Origin: Paraplanobispora takensis
GTDB lineage: Bacteria > Actinomycetota > Actinomycetes > Streptosporangiales > Streptosporangiaceae
NCBI RefSeq assembly: GCF_016863195.1
Contig: NZ_BOOK01000014.1
Span: 186,001 to 250,000 of the forward strand
Reading direction: 5' to 3'
DNA length: 64,000 bases
Within the stretch, counting starts at the first letter, position 1. Each line of letters begins with the position of its first letter. A program made the position numbers and the translations under genes. Shown piece after piece: positions 7,477-15,480 of the stretch. The notes under the pieces were generated by a model. It searched no databases and was not told the origin of the DNA. It saw only the letters and a list, made by a program, of their open reading frames with translations.

Positions 7477-8990
7477 GCCTCATGGTCGTCGCTCCCCCGG
7501 GGACGGAGCCGTCGGCGGGTTTGCGGTCGTTGTTCCGCTTCGAGGCCCGCAGGCTGCTGCGCAGCCCGTTGTTGTGGGGCGCCGCCGCGCTCTGCCTGGG
7601 CCTGCGGCTCTACGAGGTCTGGGAGTGGCTGCCCGACCTGAACGTCGAGGCGGTGGGCATGTCGGGGAGCATGCTGCTGCTCGCCGGGGCGGCGATGCTC
7701 GCGGCCGACCTCGCGGCCTCCCGGGACACGCGCGGCGGCATGCCCGAGGCGCTGGGCGCGCTGCCCGGCCGGGCGGCACGCCGGACCGGGGCGGTGATCG
7801 GCGCGGCCGTGGCCGCGGGGACCGGGATCGCCGCGCTGGTGATGGCCGCCTACCTGGTGGTCCGGCTGGTCACCGGCCCGGCGGCGGGGGTGTTCGACCC
7901 CTACGAGGCGCTGTCGGGGGTGCTGGCCGTGCCCTTCGCCGCGGCGCTCGGCGCGCTGCTGGGCCGGTGGGCGCCCTCGCCGGTCGCGGTGCCGGTGACG
8001 GCGTTCCTGCTGGCCTTCCTCACCTTCCTCAACAGCAACCAGAGCGGGTACGGGGACTGGTTCCTGCCGGTGGTGCCCTTCCACGGGCCGGACTGGCCCG
8101 CCCGGCCCTCGGGGCTGCACGCGGTCTACCTCGCGGCGGCGGCGGTGCTGTTCGCGGCGGTGGCGCTGCTGCGGCACGGGGCCCGGCCGGTCCGGGTGGT
8201 CGCGGCTCTGACCGCCGCGGCGGTCGCGGTGCCCGCGGGGGCCGTCGCGTCCGCCCGGGCGCCCGGCGCGGAGATCCGTGACTGGAGGACCGCCGTGACC
8301 GGCAGGGTGATCTCCTCCGCGGACGCGCCCGCCTGGGTCCGCGAGCGCTACGTGGGGCCGGACACCCGCAGGTGTGAGAAGCACGGGAGCGTGACCTACT
8401 GCGCCTTCCCGGGCTATGAGCCCTGGATCCCGCTCTGGGCGGCCGCGGTCGGCCCGGTGGCCGAGGCGCTGCCCCCGGCGGAACGGCCCGGCCTGCCGAT
8501 CGTCCGGCAGTACACCGACTCCTGGTGGATGCACGAGGAACACGACGAGCGGTTCATCGGGACCTTCATGGGGTGGGGCCGGGCACAGGACGCCAACCAC
8601 GGCGTTCTCGCCTCCAACCTCGTCAACCGGGTGACGGGGCTGCGCCCGCCGGGGCCGGAGGCGTGCGACGCCCGCGGCCAGGCCAGGACGGTCGTGGCGC
8701 TCTGGCTGCTCGGCCAGGCCGTCCCGCCGGAACCGGTGCGGGAGCGGGAGATCCGGCTCGGCACCTCCCATTACGCGACTCAGCAGTCTCCGCTGGGCAT
8801 GGTCCGGTACGGCGCCGCCGAGCTCGGCTACGCCCGCAGGCTGCTGGCCTCACCCGGATTCCGGGAACGGATCTGGGCCCACTGGGAGACGCTGCTCAAG
8901 CCCGGCACGACGATCGAGCAGGTCCTCCCCCTGCTCGGCCTGCGCCCCGAGTTCGCCGCCGAACCGGTGAAGGGGAAGCCGTGCTCGTGA
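7473..8990 (+). CDS. ABC-2 type permease with large extracytoplasmic domain
   Basis: 505 residues. Residues ~25-260 contain six or more hydrophobic spans (LLLAGAAMLAADLAA, AAVAAGTGIAALVMAAYLVV, AALGALLGRW, LAAAAVLFAAVALL). The C-terminal ~240 residues are soluble, with Cys pairs (TRRCEKHGSVTYCAF, ACDARGQ) and many Trp/His, suggesting an exported domain. Start overlaps the ATPase stop by ATGA. The pairing of a permease and a big soluble tail is unusual for simple ABC-2 subunits, and the tail resembles nothing I can name. A DUF-type zinc peptidase-like fold cannot be excluded but no HExxH is present. Confidence 0.82.
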   Translation: MSLMVVAPPGTEPSAGLRSLFRFEARRLLRSPLLWGAAALCLGLRLYEVWEWLPDLNVEAVGMSGSMLLLAGAAMLAADLAASRDTRGGMPEALGALPGRAARRTGAVIGAAVAAGTGIAALVMAAYLVVRLVTGPAAGVFDPYEALSGVLAVPFAAALGALLGRWAPSPVAVPVTAFLLAFLTFLNSNQSGYGDWFLPVVPFHGPDWPARPSGLHAVYLAAAAVLFAAVALLRHGARPVRVVAALTAAAVAVPAGAVASARAPGAEIRDWRTAVTGRVISSADAPAWVRERYVGPDTRRCEKHGSVTYCAFPGYEPWIPLWAAAVGPVAEALPPAERPGLPIVRQYTDSWWMHEEHDERFIGTFMGWGRAQDANHGVLASNLVNRVTGLRPPGPEACDARGQARTVVALWLLGQAVPPEPVREREIRLGTSHYATQQSPLGMVRYGAAELGYARRLLASPGFRERIWAHWETLLKPGTTIEQVLPLLGLRPEFAAEPVKGKPCS

Positions 8991-9607
8991 TCCAGCTCCT
9001 GCGGCCGGTCGTCCGGGCGGTCGACTGGACCCCGCTCGCGGTCGCCGGCGTCCTCGCCCTGCTGCCGGTCTCCGTGATCGGCGCGGGGTCCGCGCTGGAC
9101 CCGGGGATCTCCCTCATCCTGCTCAGGATGACGGGGGTGCTGCTGGGCGCCGCCGCCGGGTTCGCGGTGAGCGACGCCATGACCGCGAGCACGGCCGCGA
9201 CCCCGGTGCCGCGCAGGCTGCGCCACCGGCTCCGCTGCGGCCTGGCCGGGCTGACCGCCGCGGCGTTCTGGGCGGCGGCCTGCGCGGTCGCGACGGCGCG
9301 GCTCCCGCGGGGCGGCACGCTCCGGGTGCCGGAGACGGCGGTGGAGGCGGCGGCCTGCGTGGCGGCCGGACTGCTGGCGGCCTCGGCCGCCGGGCGCGTG
9401 CGCCAGGGGAGGACGGCGGCCCTGGCCGGGATGGGCGGGCTGCTCGCGGTGGTCGCGGTCACCATGGCCGTGCGCGGGCCGTACCGGCCGTGGCTCCTGC
9501 CGGATGAGGACACCTGGGCCGCCGTGCACCGCGGCTGGCTGGCCGTACTGGTGCTCCTGCTCGTCGCGCTCGATCTGACGGGCCGGGGGCCGCGCCGTAC
9601 CCGGTGA
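8981..9607 (+). CDS. Small membrane protein, probable second ABC-2 permease subunit
   Basis: 208 residues with about six hydrophobic segments: PLAVAGVLALLPVSVIGAGS, ILLRMTGVLLGAAAGFAV, LTAAAFWAAACAVATA, AAACVAAGLLAASAAG, ALAGMGGLLAVVAVTMA, WLAVLVLLLVALDL. Start is GTG 8981 or GTG 8987; AAGGGGAAG just upstream fits the second slightly better. Overlaps the preceding gene and ends the sigma-factor operon, 43 bp before a convergent histidine kinase stop. Most likely a partner of the permease at 7473-8990. Confidence 0.8.
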   Translation: MLVIQLLRPVVRAVDWTPLAVAGVLALLPVSVIGAGSALDPGISLILLRMTGVLLGAAAGFAVSDAMTASTAATPVPRRLRHRLRCGLAGLTAAAFWAAACAVATARLPRGGTLRVPETAVEAAACVAAGLLAASAAGRVRQGRTAALAGMGGLLAVVAVTMAVRGPYRPWLLPDEDTWAAVHRGWLAVLVLLLVALDLTGRGPRRTR

Positions 9608-9649
9608 CGGGCGGGAACCGGCGTACGGCGCGCGCCTCGCGGGGGGTCT

Positions 9650-11272
9650 TCAGGCGGCCGGGTCGAGGCTCGCCGCCTGCGAGGACGACCGCTCCGACGA
9701 GGCCGGGGACTGCGCGGCCGGCGCCAGCGGCAGGGTCACCACGAAGCAGGCGCCGGGACCGGCGGAGGCGTCGTACCAGGCCCTGCCGCCGTGGGCGCGC
9801 GCGAGCGAGGCGACGATCGACAGGCCCAGGCCCACGCCGGCCATGCTGCGGGTGCGCTCGTCGTCGGCCCGGCTGAAGGCGTCGAACAGGTGGGGGACGA
9901 ACCCCTGAGGCACGCCGCCTCCGTGGTCGCGGACTCGGATGTCCACCGTGCCGGCGGCGAAGCGCGCCTCCAGCACGACCGGGAGCTCGCCGTACTTGAG
10001 CGCGTTGCGCACGTAGTTGCCGACGATCTGCTGCAGCCGCAGCGGGTCGGCCCACACCGGGGGGCCGGCCGGGCAGTCGACCACGATCGAGGCCTCGGGG
10101 AACAGCGCCGCGCACTCCGACAGCGCCTCCCGCAGGTCCACCGGCTCCATGTGCACCGGCAGCTGCCCGGCCTGCACGCCCGGTGTCGTCAGCAGGTCCT
10201 CGGTGAGCATGGTCAGCCGGCCGAGCAGGATCTGGGATCGGGCGATCATCTGCCGGGCGCGCTCGTCGGAGAGGTCGGGGTGCTCGTCGATGATCTCCAG
10301 GAAACCCCGGACGGCGGTCAGCGGTGAGCGCAGCTCGTGTGAGACCACGGCCACGAGGTGGTCGCGCAGCGCGTTGGCCCGCTGCAGCTCGTCGTTGTGC
10401 CGGACCAGCTCGTCGGCGTGGCGGCGCACGCGCCGGTAGAGCGTGGTGATCTCCCGCAGCAGCGAGGTGAGGACCACCAGCGCGGCCACCAGGGCCAGCA
10501 GGCGGGCGCCGTACCAGCCGAAGGTGAAGCGCGCCCCGGCGAACAGGGTGAGGAACACGTCCCCGCAGGAGGCGATCACCGCGATCACCGCCCACGACTC
10601 CAGCCCCCGGACGGTGCCGCGGAACCGGCTGACCGCCAGGAGCAGGCTGATGACGTTCAGCGCGATGATGGCCGCGCCGAACTTCTCGGTCAGCACCCGG
10701 TAGTCCCCGTTGACCATGATCACGGGGATGTGCCCGGCCCCGGCCGTCACCAGCCAGGTGACGGCGGCGGCTCCGGTGATCACGGCGCCGGTCACGGCCG
10801 CGGTAATCGTCGCCCGGCGCCCGGACGGGACGGGCGCGGCCTCCCACCGGCGCGGCCACGGCCCCAGCGCGAGTCCGATCAGCAGGGGGAAGCCGGTGTG
10901 CCATGCCGTCCACAGCCACGGCGCGCTGCTCGGCGTCGCGCCGAGCAGCCCGGTGGGCGCGAACAGGCCGGAGAACACCATCGCGTGCGGCACGATCACC
11001 GCCGCCGACCACAGGTAGGCGCTGGACAGGGCCAGCAGGCGGCGGTCGCCGCCCGCCCGGAACTGGGTGATCAGCAGGAAGGCGGTGAGCAGGTCGCTGG
11101 CCCACACCACCGCCAGGAAGGCGGGCAGGAAGGCCGGCACGGGCCCGAGCATCCGGCCGGCGCCCGCGAAGATCAGCGCAGTGACCAGAGGCACGATCGC
11201 GGCGGCGAGCAGGGGCGCACGGCCCACTCGCACGGCCGGCGCCGGACTCGGGGCTGGACTGACATTCATCAC
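9650..11272 (-). CDS. MASE4-like membrane sensor histidine kinase
   Basis: 540 residues. The N-terminus has about eight membrane spans (residues 20-275) with WASDLLTAFLLITQF and HTGFPLLIGLALGPWP, resembling the MASE4 sensory domain. A short coiled coil (RRVRRHADELVRHNDELQRANALRDHL) leads to the H-box VSHELRSPLTAVRGFLEII with His-312, then N-box GNYVRNALKYGE, G1 DHGGGVPQG and G2 GVGLGLSIV. Intact and catalytically competent by motif. No response regulator gene adjoins it, so it is an orphan kinase here. Ligand unknown. Confidence 0.88.
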   Translation of the reverse strand: MMNVSPAPSPAPAVRVGRAPLLAAAIVPLVTALIFAGAGRMLGPVPAFLPAFLAVVWASDLLTAFLLITQFRAGGDRRLLALSSAYLWSAAVIVPHAMVFSGLFAPTGLLGATPSSAPWLWTAWHTGFPLLIGLALGPWPRRWEAAPVPSGRRATITAAVTGAVITGAAAVTWLVTAGAGHIPVIMVNGDYRVLTEKFGAAIIALNVISLLLAVSRFRGTVRGLESWAVIAVIASCGDVFLTLFAGARFTFGWYGARLLALVAALVVLTSLLREITTLYRRVRRHADELVRHNDELQRANALRDHLVAVVSHELRSPLTAVRGFLEIIDEHPDLSDERARQMIARSQILLGRLTMLTEDLLTTPGVQAGQLPVHMEPVDLREALSECAALFPEASIVVDCPAGPPVWADPLRLQQIVGNYVRNALKYGELPVVLEARFAAGTVDIRVRDHGGGVPQGFVPHLFDAFSRADDERTRSMAGVGLGLSIVASLARAHGGRAWYDASAGPGACFVVTLPLAPAAQSPASSERSSSQAASLDPAA

Positions 11273-11336
11273 GCCGCATGGATCGGCAGCCCGTCGCCCG
11301 ATCTGAGGAGTGGGGAACGACCGGTTTCCCGGACCG

Positions 11337-11360
11337 GGCGGTCAGGCGGTCAGGCGGTCA
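11337..11360. repeat. Three tandem copies of GGCGGTCA
   Basis: Perfect 8-bp unit at 11337-11344, 11345-11352 and 11353-11360, in the 128-bp gap between the histidine kinase start and the TetR stop. The flank to 11405 is a degenerate GGCGG-rich continuation. Could be slippage or a protein site; no function shown. Confidence 0.7.
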
Positions 11361-11400
11361 GACGATCGGGCGGACGGCAGGCGGCCGGGCGGCCAGGTGT

Positions 11401-11994
11401 TCAGGCGGCCAGGGCGCGCAGGACGAAGCCGCAGACGGTCTCCTCGGCCTGCTCCACCGTCACCGTGCCGCCGAGCAGCGGCAGCCGTTCGGCGCCGATG
11501 ACGGCCATGATGATCCGGGTGGTGGCCGGCACGTCGGGCGCCTGGAAGGCGCCCGCCTTCACACCGCTGTCGATGATGCCGGTCAGGATGCGCTGCATCG
11601 GGGCGACGTGGTCGGCCAGGCGCTGGTAGGCGTCCGGGCCCAGGGCCGCCGACAGGTCGGCCGCGCCGGGATGAGGGTGGGCCAGCAGCCCGGCCAGCTG
11701 GAGCCGGACGAACACCCGCAGCCGCTCGGCGGGGGAGGCGTCGTCGGGCAGCTCCCGCTCGTAGGCCTCGATGAAGTAACTCGTCACCCGCTCGGTGAAG
11801 GCCAGCAGCAACGTGGCCTTGTCGGGGAAGTAGTTGTACAGGACGGTGCGGGTGATCCCGGCCTCGCCGGCCACGTCGGTCATCGAGACGGCGTCGATGC
11901 CCTGGTCCCGGGACAGCCGCGAGACCGCCTGCAGGATGCGATCGCGTGTCTGGGCGCGATGCTCGCCGATCGTCGCGGCCGAAATGCGGGGCAT
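11401..11994 (-). CDS. TetR/AcrR family transcriptional regulator
   Basis: 197 residues. N-terminal helix-turn-helix is typical: RDRILQAVSRLSRDQGIDAVSMTDVAGEAGITRTVLYNYFPDKATLLLAF. The C-terminal ligand domain is variable and gives no clue to the inducer. It diverges from the AlkZ-like gene 142 bp away and palindromes lie between them (12031-12076), so it probably regulates itself and that neighbour. Confidence 0.92.
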   Translation of the reverse strand: MPRISAATIGEHRAQTRDRILQAVSRLSRDQGIDAVSMTDVAGEAGITRTVLYNYFPDKATLLLAFTERVTSYFIEAYERELPDDASPAERLRVFVRLQLAGLLAHPHPGAADLSAALGPDAYQRLADHVAPMQRILTGIIDSGVKAGAFQAPDVPATTRIIMAVIGAERLPLLGGTVTVEQAEETVCGFVLRALAA

Positions 11995-12030
11995 GATCCC
12001 ATGGTCGCACAGGCGGGGTGGGACGGCCCC

Positions 12031-12076
12031 GCGGATCCGCCGAGGCTTCCTCCCATCGCGGAATCAATCCTTCCGC
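12031..12076. promoter_or_regulatory. Candidate operators between tetR and AlkZ-like gene
   Basis: Perfect 10-bp palindrome GCGGATCCGC at 12031-12040, and an inverted repeat GCGGAA (12058-12063), 7-nt spacer, TTCCGC (12071-12076). The shared GCGGA half-site and divergent gene arrangement suggest TetR binding. Prediction only. Confidence 0.45.
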
Positions 12077-12135
12077 AATGACCGGCATGCTTGTCACAGA
12101 CGGCGGACAGGTCCACCAGGACGGGAAGAGGACAC

Positions 12136-13239
12136 ATGACGACTCTCAGCTCCAGGGCGCTCAACCGTGCCACCCTCGACAGGCAGTTGCTGCTGCGCCG
12201 TTCGGAGCTGACGGTGCCGCAGGCGCTGGAGCACCTGGCCGGGCTGCAGGCCCAGAGCACCCACTCGTGGTACCTCGGCCTGTGGTCCCGGCTGGCGGAC
12301 TACACCCCGCAGGGTACGGCGCAGCTGCTGCGCGAGCGGGGCGCGGTGCGGATGGCGCTGATGCGCTCGACCATCCACCTGGTCACCGCCGAGGACTGCC
12401 TGTGGCTGCGCCCCCTGGTGGAGCCGGTCATCGAGCGCATGACGATGAGCAACTTCCGCCGCGGCCTGACCGGCCTGGACCGCGCGGAGCTGGTGGCGGC
12501 GGCCCGCGAGCTGCTCGCGGACAGGCCGATGACCTTCAGCGAGCTGGGCCGGGCGCTGGCCGGGCGGTGGCCGGACAACGACCCGGCCTCGATGGCCCAG
12601 GCGATCCGCGCGTCCGTGCCGCTGGTGCAGGTGCCGCCGCGCGGCCTGTGGGGCGAGAGCGGGCCGGCCGCCCACCAGGCGGTCGAGACCTGGCTGGGGC
12701 GGCCGGTGGAGGCGGGCGCCTCGCTGGAGCGGCTGGTGCTGCGCTATCTGACCGCGTTCGGCCCGGCCACGGTCCGCGACGTGCAGCACTGGTGCGGGCT
12801 GACCCGGCTGACGGAGATCGTCGAGCGGCTCCGGCCGCGGCTGGCGGTCTTCCGCGACGAGCAGGGACGCGAGCTGTTCGACCTGCCGGACGCGCCCCGC
12901 CCCGACCCGGACACGCCCGCGCCCGTGCGGTTCGTCTACGACTACGACAACCTGCTGCGCTCGCACGCCGACCTGAGCCGCCTGGTCACCGTGAACGTCG
13001 CCGACCAGGGGTTCGGCATGAGCGGGGAGGAGCCGAGCATGCTCCTGGTGGACGGCCTCGTCGCCGCCACCTGGCGGGTCGTCAGGCAGCGCGGTACGGC
13101 GACGCTGACGGTGCGCCCGTTCAGGAAGCTGACCGGTGCCGAGGAGGAGGCGGTGACCGCCGAGGGCGCCGCCATGCTGGCCTTCTCCGCGGCCGGGAAG
13201 ACCCACGACATCGTGTTCGCGGCTCCCCAGCCGGGGTGA
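12136..13239 (+). CDS. Winged-helix protein of the AlkZ/YcaQ DNA glycosylase family
   Basis: 367 residues from ATG 12136, preceded by GGGAAGAGG. The sequence LEHLAGLQAQSTHSWYLGLWSRL with Gln-38 and Gln-40 matches the QxQ catalytic motif of AlkZ-type glycosylases, and RMALMRSTIHLVT and FVYDYDNLLRSHADLSR are further family hallmarks (HTH_42 winged-helix superfamily). Known members remove alkylated bases or unhook interstrand crosslinks and often protect producers from their own genotoxin. No biosynthetic cluster is visible nearby, so here it is better seen as a housekeeping-type paralogue. Substrate is not predictable from the sequence. Confidence 0.82.
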   Translation: MTTLSSRALNRATLDRQLLLRRSELTVPQALEHLAGLQAQSTHSWYLGLWSRLADYTPQGTAQLLRERGAVRMALMRSTIHLVTAEDCLWLRPLVEPVIERMTMSNFRRGLTGLDRAELVAAARELLADRPMTFSELGRALAGRWPDNDPASMAQAIRASVPLVQVPPRGLWGESGPAAHQAVETWLGRPVEAGASLERLVLRYLTAFGPATVRDVQHWCGLTRLTEIVERLRPRLAVFRDEQGRELFDLPDAPRPDPDTPAPVRFVYDYDNLLRSHADLSRLVTVNVADQGFGMSGEEPSMLLVDGLVAATWRVVRQRGTATLTVRPFRKLTGAEEEAVTAEGAAMLAFSAAGKTHDIVFAAPQPG

Positions 13240-13270
13240 GGCGGCCGGGGACCCGGTCCCGGCGCGGAGG

Positions 13271-13954
13271 TCAGGCGGCGGACTCGGCCCGCGCCACCCG
13301 GCCCAGGTCGCCCAGGACCTCGGTGTTGAGCTGGTAGGCGAGCTTCGTCTCGCGGATGACGCGCTGCTTGTCGGCCTCGTCGAGGGGCAGCGCGTCCAGC
13401 CGGGCGCGGTACTCGTTCTTGAACCGGGGGAGGCTGCCGATCGCGTCGAAGCGGTAGAAGTCGACGCCGCCGCCCGCGCGGTAGCCGTATATCTTCTCCA
13501 GCTCCATCCGGATGAACTGCCCGCCGGACAGGTCGCCCATGTAGCGGGTGTAGTGGTGGGCGACGTATCCCCCGGGCCAGGTGGCGACCTGCTCGATCCG
13601 GGCGACCAGGGTCCGGGTCGGCCCCGAGGGCTCGATCACGTCCGCCCAGCCGGGGCCGTAGATCGTCTCCAGGTCCCGGACCAGCGCCTCCTCGCGGTAG
13701 AGCTCGGGGAAGACGAACGGCGCGGCGACCGGGTCGCCGGCGAGCGCCCGGGAGACGCCGTCGAGCGCCACGTAGGCGAAGTAGTGCTGGGCGACCATCT
13801 GGCCGTACGCCTCGCGGCTGAGCCGGCCCGCCATCAGGGCCTTGAGATAGCTGTCGTCCTCGGCCGACCGGTGGTCGCCCCAGGTGGCGTTCCTGAGGAC
13901 TTCGGAGAACGGCGCCTCGCCCGTGCTCACTCCGCTGCTCACTCCCTTACTCAC
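13271..13954 (-). CDS. Biliverdin-producing heme oxygenase
   Basis: 227 residues. NATWGDHRSAED carries the proximal heme ligand His-28; HYTRYMGDLSGGQFI is the distal-helix signature GDLSGGQ. It degrades heme to biliverdin, CO and ferrous iron, typically for iron acquisition. Full length for the family. The start is uncertain among three GTG codons (13954, 13942, 13930); ribosome sites are weak. A perfect 23-bp palindrome lies 23 bp upstream of 13954, so the gene is almost certainly under dedicated repression, perhaps by iron or heme. Convergent with the AlkZ-like gene across a short GC hairpin (13244-13263). Confidence 0.92.
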   Translation of the reverse strand: MSKGVSSGVSTGEAPFSEVLRNATWGDHRSAEDDSYLKALMAGRLSREAYGQMVAQHYFAYVALDGVSRALAGDPVAAPFVFPELYREEALVRDLETIYGPGWADVIEPSGPTRTLVARIEQVATWPGGYVAHHYTRYMGDLSGGQFIRMELEKIYGYRAGGGVDFYRFDAIGSLPRFKNEYRARLDALPLDEADKQRVIRETKLAYQLNTEVLGDLGRVARAESAA

Positions 13955-13976
13955 CCTGCTGCTCGCTCCACGTCTC

Positions 13977-13999
13977 TTTCATGACACGGTGTCATGAAA
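13977..13999. promoter_or_regulatory. Perfect 23-bp palindromic operator upstream of heme oxygenase
   Basis: Arms TTTCATGACAC (13977-13987) and GTGTCATGAAA (13989-13999) around a single G. A related weaker site, GACAG-G-CTGTC, lies at 14024-14034. The AT-rich ends and TGACA core do not look like an iron-box of DtxR/IdeR (TTAGGTTAGGC type) to me. Spacing to the gene suits an operator overlapping the promoter. Confidence 0.7.
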
Positions 14000-14078
14000 C
14001 TCGGAGGCGCGTCAAGGGATCACGACAGGCTGTCATATAGACCCGGCGGTACGGCTCCCGCCGGGTCGTGCCGCCAGG

Positions 14079-15374
14079 TCAGCACCGTACCCAGTGGCCG
14101 GGGGCGATCTCCTTGATCGTGCTGGTGACGTAGACGTTCCACAGGCCGAGGTTCTGCCCCGAACCGGCGGCGTAGGCGTACCCCTGCCGTTGCCGGGCCC
14201 GCCCCGCGGCGACGTGCGCGTAGTTGCCCGCCGTCACGCACACGGGCGCCGAGGTGGGGGTCGGCGTCGACGTCGGGTTCGGGCTCGGGGAGGCGGTGGG
14301 CGTGGGGGTGGGCCCGGGTTCCGCGCCGCCGAGCGCGCGCACCATGCCCATCAGAGCCGTGATCTGCTTGCCCGCCCGCTCCGCGTAGGCGGTGTCCCCG
14401 CCGTACGCCCACCAGTTCCAGCAGCCGCGCGGGTTGTCCGGGGCGGTCGTCGCCTGGGGGTAGAGCACGATCATGCGGTTGGCGTCCGCGTACTCGTTGA
14501 GGTACGCCTTGTCGATCAGCGCGTCGCCCACCAGCCCGTGGTACTGGTAGCAGCCGTGCAGCGTGACCATCAGCCTGCAGGGGCCGGACTCGCAGACCGG
14601 GGGGACGTAGACGAACCCCTCGCGGCCCATGCTCACCGCGGCCGGGTCCCCGCCCGGGACGTACGGGTCCTGGTCGAAGGAGACGAGCCTCCCGGCGAGG
14701 GGCCCGGTGCCGGGGGCGGTGACGCCGCCGAGCAGGTGGCGGAGCATGTCGCCGACCGGGTCGGCGCCCCCGCACCTGTTGACGTAGGGGGAGGCGGTGG
14801 AGGAGCAGGCGTTCGTTCCCGCCGGGCTCACCCAGGCGTGCCCGGCGCCCGAGGTCCTGTCGTAGACGACGTCGGCGCCCAGGGCCCCGTAGTACGCGGC
14901 CAGATCGTCGTTGACGGCCTGGAGCACCGTGTCGTCGGCGGTGCCGTGGTACAGGTACACCGGGTCGCCGGCGAGCCCGGAGACGGGGTCGACCCTGCCG
15001 GCGGAGGCGAGGTTGCGGGTCTCGGCGGCCAGCTCCGCCGGGGTCTTCCCGGGCAGCGTCGTCTTCATGCACGCGTTGAGGGCGTGGCCCAGGTTGCCCT
15101 GGGCGCACCGGTAGGGGCCGGCCGAGAAGATCCCGGCGCCGTCGAACGCGGCCGAGTGGGCCACGTGCAACTGGTTGGCCATGAAGCCGCCGGAGGACAG
15201 GCCCGAGACGTAGGTCCCGGTGATGTCGTGGCGCTGCAGCGCGCCGGGGACGGGCTCGGGCGCGGCCGCGTTCACCTGTATCGGGACCGGTACGGCCGCC
15301 GCCCCGGTGGTGTTCGCCGTGACCGCCGCCAGAGCGGCCGCCAGGAGGGTCAGGAGTGTGCGCCGGAGTTTCAT
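14079..15374 (-). CDS. Secreted PHB-depolymerase-family esterase
   Basis: 431 residues from ATG 15374 (GGAGG 7 nt upstream); an upstream ATG at 15404 is less likely. Signal peptide MKLRRTLLTLLAAALAAVTA. The lipase box GLSSGGFMA supplies the nucleophile Ser, with later Asp/His candidates in YHGTADDTV and TLHGCYQYH. A Pro/Thr/Ser linker (TPTPTASPSPNPTSTPTPT) separates the catalytic domain from a ~55-residue C-terminal module ending GHWVRC, which resembles the substrate-binding end of extracellular poly(3-hydroxybutyrate) depolymerases. Acts outside the cell on polyester or a related ester; exact polymer is inference. Confidence 0.85.
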   Translation of the reverse strand: MKLRRTLLTLLAAALAAVTANTTGAAAVPVPIQVNAAAPEPVPGALQRHDITGTYVSGLSSGGFMANQLHVAHSAAFDGAGIFSAGPYRCAQGNLGHALNACMKTTLPGKTPAELAAETRNLASAGRVDPVSGLAGDPVYLYHGTADDTVLQAVNDDLAAYYGALGADVVYDRTSGAGHAWVSPAGTNACSSTASPYVNRCGGADPVGDMLRHLLGGVTAPGTGPLAGRLVSFDQDPYVPGGDPAAVSMGREGFVYVPPVCESGPCRLMVTLHGCYQYHGLVGDALIDKAYLNEYADANRMIVLYPQATTAPDNPRGCWNWWAYGGDTAYAERAGKQITALMGMVRALGGAEPGPTPTPTASPSPNPTSTPTPTSAPVCVTAGNYAHVAAGRARQRQGYAYAAGSGQNLGLWNVYVTSTIKEIAPGHWVRC

Positions 15375-15480
15375 GCGTGCCTCCAGGTGGGGGGATGCCG
15401 TCATCCTCGGTCTCCGGGGCGGCTCCGCCCACGTGGCGCACCATCACTCTGCGCAGCGGTGATGTGGCGTGGATCACCAC

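Noticed and set aside
13955-13996. Micro-ORF MKETWSEQQGE overlapping the heme oxygenase palindrome
   Set aside because: Eleven codons beginning inside the operator dyad; probably chance.
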